A DNA stretch of 8,282 bases from positions 1-8,282 of the forward strand of contig JAFPQL010000129.1 of the NCBI GenBank assembly GCA_017414145.1, in the 5' to 3' direction. Positions 6,088-8,282 of this stretch are shown here, piece after piece (positions within the stretch are counted from its first letter, which is position 1; each line of letters starts with the position of its first letter). The position numbers and the translations under genes were made by a program. The notes under the pieces were generated by a model that saw nothing but the letters and a program-made list of their open reading frames with translations, had not been told where the DNA came from and ran no database searches. This DNA is from Oscillospiraceae bacterium. Its GTDB lineage: Bacteria; Bacillota_A; Clostridia; Oscillospirales; Ruminococcaceae.

Positions 6088-7113
6088 TCATTCCCCCAGC
6101 AACGGCTGCCCGTACCGGAACAATACCGCGTTGATCTTGTAAATATCATAAATCCCGTTCTGCACACAGTACGAGATAATCAGATCAAATTTGTCGCTCG
6201 GCGAAAACGCCATTCCCGCACAAGCCAGAAGCTCCAGCATTTCCGGCAGAGTCAGCCGCAGCGCAACGGCAAATGCAACCGCCGTCTTTTTGCTCGGTTT
6301 GTAGTCCGGCTTGCAGCGAATCCGCGAAAAAACCTTGCGGTCGATATTCGCCTTTTTGTAAACGGTCACATCGTCCATGCCGCTTTGGTCAATCAGCCGG
6401 AACAGCCGCTGCTGAAAGGTGTCGCCCGCCTGATTCAGCACCTGATCGAGCGGTTTGCCGGTATCCGTCTGTGCCGATGTGCCGTGGAAAGGCTGATTTC
6501 CGTTCTGAAGCAGCATTTCGGCACGGCGTCTGCGATGCGCTGCAAAATCGCGGCCGGATTCATATTCGGCGCGCTCCAGCTCGCGGACCTGATGCTCGTC
6601 CAGATATGCGTCAATCGAACCGACCAGCTGTTCCGACAGCGCAACCGCCTCTTTTCCGAGTACGACCAGAATCACAGTCATGTCATGCGTCAGCAGGAAT
6701 CTGCCGATCTCGGACAGCGCGATGTTGAGCGCCTCCTGCTTCGGAAAGCCGTACACGCCCGACGCAATCAGCGGGAAGGCGATGCTTTCCGCGCCGAGCT
6801 GATCTGCCAGCGCAAGGGAATTTTCATAGCAGCTTCGCAGAATATCCTTCTCGCCGTGCTGCCCGTCCAGCCATGCCGGCCCGACGGTGTGAATCAGATG
6901 CTTCGCAGACAGTTTAAAGGCCGGCGTGACCGCAGCCTGTCCCGGCGCGATGTCCCCGATTTCTCTGCGCGCCCTGAGCAGCTCCTCTGCGCCGGCGGCG
7001 CGGTACACGGCACTGTCTGTACCGCTGCCCGAAACGGGCTTTGGATTGGCCGAATTGACAATTACATCGGCTGTCACCTTTGTGAGATCGTTCCGGATGA
7101 TTTGAAACGGCAT
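6088..7113 (-). CDS. Macro-domain protein with uncharacterised C-terminal domain
   Basis: This 341-residue cytosolic protein has an N-terminal macro domain (about residues 1-165), a fold that binds or hydrolyses ADP-ribose and its derivatives. VIVNSANPKPVSGSGTDSAV (17-36) is the first ligand loop and FPLIASGVYGFPK (113-125) is the phosphate-binding loop. The usual Gly-rich GGGV is SGSGT here, so hydrolase activity cannot be assumed. A charged, probably helical linker (about 170-225) follows. The C-terminal domain (about 230-341) contains YKKANIDRKVFSRIR (252-266), YKPSKKTAVAFAVAL (271-285) and IISYCVQNGIYDIYKINAVL (312-331). It looks all-helical, possibly helix-turn-helix-like, and I know no assigned function for it. 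The start is the ATG at 7113, with GGGAGG at 7119-7124 and a promoter just upstream. An in-frame ATG at 7248 is rejected because it lies upstream of that promoter. The gene is probably monocistronic. Confidence 0.88.
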   Translation of the reverse strand: MPFQIIRNDLTKVTADVIVNSANPKPVSGSGTDSAVYRAAGAEELLRARREIGDIAPGQAAVTPAFKLSAKHLIHTVGPAWLDGQHGEKDILRSCYENSLALADQLGAESIAFPLIASGVYGFPKQEALNIALSEIGRFLLTHDMTVILVVLGKEAVALSEQLVGSIDAYLDEHQVRELERAEYESGRDFAAHRRRRAEMLLQNGNQPFHGTSAQTDTGKPLDQVLNQAGDTFQQRLFRLIDQSGMDDVTVYKKANIDRKVFSRIRCKPDYKPSKKTAVAFAVALRLTLPEMLELLACAGMAFSPSDKFDLIISYCVQNGIYDIYKINAVLFRYGQPLLGE

Positions 7114-7118
7114 AGGCA

Positions 7119-7124
7119 CCTCCC
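7119..7124 (-). promoter_or_regulatory. Ribosome binding site deciding the macro-domain start
   Basis: GGGAGG on the minus strand, five bases before the ATG at 7113-7111. Together with the promoter at 7163-7191 it sets the start, because the longer in-frame reading from 7248 would begin upstream of the promoter and would add 45 residues with no macro-domain resemblance. Confidence 0.8.
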
Positions 7125-7162
7125 GTCTGCGGACTGCCGCGTCCGCGTGTGGCTCCGGTTTT

Positions 7163-7191
7163 ATTATAGGACGCTTTGCGCTGTTTGTCAA
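7163..7191 (-). promoter_or_regulatory. Perfect-consensus housekeeping sigma promoter for the macro-domain gene
   Basis: On the minus strand, TTGACA (7191-7186) and TATAAT (7168-7163) are separated by exactly 17 bases (7185-7169), a full match to the sigma-70/sigma-A consensus. Transcription should begin near 7156, giving a leader of about 43 bases before the ATG at 7113. That leader holds a 6-bp inverted repeat (GCGGAC 7129-7134 / GTCCGC 7141-7146) just upstream of the Shine-Dalgarno; a small translational effect is possible but unsupported. The promoter sits between the groEL terminator and the gene, so expression is independent of groEL. Confidence 0.85.
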
Positions 7192-7249
7192 TCCCTTCTG
7201 CGGACTGGGTTTCGTGAACAGTTGTATCAGGAAAGAACCGGAAAACATG

Positions 7250-7291
7250 AAAAAAGCAGCCGGATCCCCTTTGTGCGGGAATCCGGCTGCT
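7250..7291 (-). terminator. Strong intrinsic terminator of groEL
   Basis: The perfect 11-bp stem AGCAGCCGGAT (7255-7265) with ATCCGGCTGCT (7281-7291) is extended inward by CCC/GGG with a one-base bulge (A7280). On the minus strand it is followed by six T residues (from the A run at 7250-7255). It begins about 80 bases past the groEL stop and ends before the macro-domain promoter, so the two genes are transcriptionally separated. Confidence 0.93.
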
Positions 7292-7370
7292 GTGCGGATT
7301 CAGGATGAAACGCGCCGGTGCTGACCCAGCCTGACAGGGCGTCCGTGCGGCTTCGTGAAACGGCTCTGAA

Positions 7371-8282
7371 TCAATAATCCATGCCGCCGCCGGGCATTGC
7401 CGGAGCGGGCGGAGCCGGCTCCTTGATATCGGTCACGAGGCTCTCGGTCGTCAGAACCATGCCTGCGACAGATGCCGCGTTTTCCAGTGCGGAACGGGTC
7501 ACCTTGGTCGGATCGACGATGCCGGCCGGAATCATATCGACATACTCCTCGGTGTAGGCGTTGAAGCCGTAGCCCTTCTTGTCGGCGCGGCGGATGTTCT
7601 CGATGATGACCGAGCCTTCGAGGCCTGCGTTTGCAGCGATCTGACGGATCGGCTCCTCCAGGGCGCGGAGAATGATCTGTGCGCCGGTCTTTTCGTCACC
7701 GGTCAGCGTAGCGGTCAGCGTCTTGACAGCGTCGGCAGCATTGAGCAGTGCGACGCCGCCGCCTGCCACGATGCCTTCCTCGACAGCAGCCTTTGTTGCA
7801 GCGAGTGCATCCTCGACGCGGAGCTTCTTCTCCTTCATCTCGATCTCAGTCGGAGCACCGACCTTGATGACGGCCACGCCGCCGACCAGCTTTGCAAGAC
7901 GCTCCTGCAGCTTCTCGCGGTCGAAGTCAGAGGTCGAGTTCTCGATCTCGGAACGGATCTGTGCGACTCTTGCCTTGATGGCATCTGCATCGCCGGCGCC
8001 GTCCACGATGATCGTGTTCTCCTTGGAGATGACGACCTGACGTGCGCGGCCGAGCTGTGTGAGCTGGGTATCCTTCAGCTCAAGGCCGAGGTCTGCGGTG
8101 ATGACCTCACCGCCGGTCAGCGTTGCGATATCCTTCAGCATTTCCTTGCGGCGGTCACCGAAGCCCGGTGCCTTGACCGCTGCGCACTTGAACGTACCGC
8201 GGAGATTGTTCAGGATCAGGGTGGTCAGTGCCTCGCCCTCGACATCCTCTGCGATGATGACCAGACGCTTGCCGCTCTGGAC
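7371..8282 (-). CDS. groL: GroEL, 60-kDa chaperonin (C-terminal 303 residues)
   Basis: This is the 3' portion of the groEL gene on the minus strand; the 5' part, and groES if adjacent, lie past the right edge. GroEL forms the double-ring cytosolic chaperonin that encloses folding proteins with GroES in an ATP cycle. The first visible codon is at 8282-8280, and the fragment corresponds to about residue 240 onward of a roughly 540-residue protein. Seen are the end of the apical domain ([19 protein letters not shown]), the intermediate-domain segment with the catalytic Asp in [15 protein letters not shown] (Asp398 in E. coli), the nucleotide-binding VAGGGVAL, and the equatorial segment [20 protein letters not shown]. 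The tail is [10 protein letters not shown], a single short Gly-Met unit rather than the repeated GGM tail of E. coli. The sequence is intact to the TGA at 7373-7371 and is followed by a strong terminator. Confidence 0.97.
   Translation of the reverse strand, partial: VQSGKRLVIIAEDVEGEALTTLILNNLRGTFKCAAVKAPGFGDRRKEMLKDIATLTGGEVITADLGLELKDTQLTQLGRARQVVISKENTIIVDGAGDADAIKARVAQIRSEIENSTSDFDREKLQERLAKLVGGVAVIKVGAPTEIEMKEKKLRVEDALAATKAAVEEGIVAGGGVALLNAADAVKTLTATLTGDEKTGAQIILRALEEPIRQIAANAGLEGSVIIENIRRADKKGYGFNAYTEEYVDMIPAGIVDPTKVTRSALENAASVAGMVLTTESLVTDIKEPAPPAPAMPGGGMDY

Noticed and set aside
7129..7146. GCGGAC/GTCCGC hairpin in the macro-domain leader as a riboswitch or operator
   Set aside because: A single 6-bp stem in a leader of about 43 bases is too small for a known riboswitch, and nothing identifies it as an operator.
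7114..7248. 45-residue N-terminal extension of the macro-domain protein
   Set aside because: Its ATG at 7248 abuts the groEL terminator and lies upstream of the perfect promoter at 7163-7191; the 7113 start has a good ribosome site and gives the normal macro-domain N-terminus.
6385..7308. Long plus-strand open frame (307 codons) opposite the macro-domain gene
   Set aside because: It runs through the macro-domain promoter and the groEL terminator and is the complement of a recognisable protein.

Overview
The window is GC-rich bacterial chromosome. It most likely comes from a Gram-positive Clostridia lineage, probably an Oscillospirales/Ruminococcaceae-type gut anaerobe. The reasons are a SufU-type zinc sulfurtransferase paired with SufS (typical of Firmicutes), a short SufD, an IscR/CymR-like Rrf2 regulator next to mnmA, and a macro-domain protein with a C-terminal domain I associate with Firmicutes. 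The family-level placement is inference from gene content, not a database result.

Positions 1-5716 hold one tightly packed plus-strand operon: sufC (3' part only), sufB, sufD, sufS, sufU, an Rrf2 regulator and mnmA. Three junctions are ATGA start/stop overlaps (sufC/sufB, sufD/sufS, sufU/rrf2), sufS and sufU overlap by 20 bases, and the other two gaps are 10 and 13 bases, so one transcript with translational coupling is very likely. SufS takes sulfur from cysteine, SufU carries it, SufBCD builds the Fe-S cluster using SufC ATPase, the Rrf2 protein probably controls the operon, and MnmA uses activated sulfur to thiolate U34 of tRNAs. The operon promoter and the first part of sufC lie upstream of the window.

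Positions 5717-6087 are a non-coding gap between convergent genes. It starts with a probable bidirectional terminator (5793-5840) and continues as a dense chain of inverted repeats to about 6049. A 9-bp inverted repeat (5731-5739 / 6057-6065), with 8-bp direct repeats just outside it, brackets the whole block. This looks like a MITE/REP-type repeat element or a structured RNA and is the least explained part of the window.

Positions 6088-7200 on the minus strand hold a 341-residue macro-domain protein with an uncharacterised C-terminal domain. It is driven by a perfect-consensus promoter (TTGACA, 17 bases, TATAAT) at 7163-7191. That promoter fixes the translation start at 7113 rather than at an in-frame ATG further upstream.

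Positions 7250-8282 on the minus strand hold the 3' 303 codons of groEL and its strong intrinsic terminator. I see no CRISPR array, tRNA, rRNA, phage gene or transposase. The genes are mostly housekeeping. The points worth following up are the intergenic repeat block, the macro-domain fusion, the suf-mnmA operon layout, and the incomplete cysteine set of the Rrf2 regulator.
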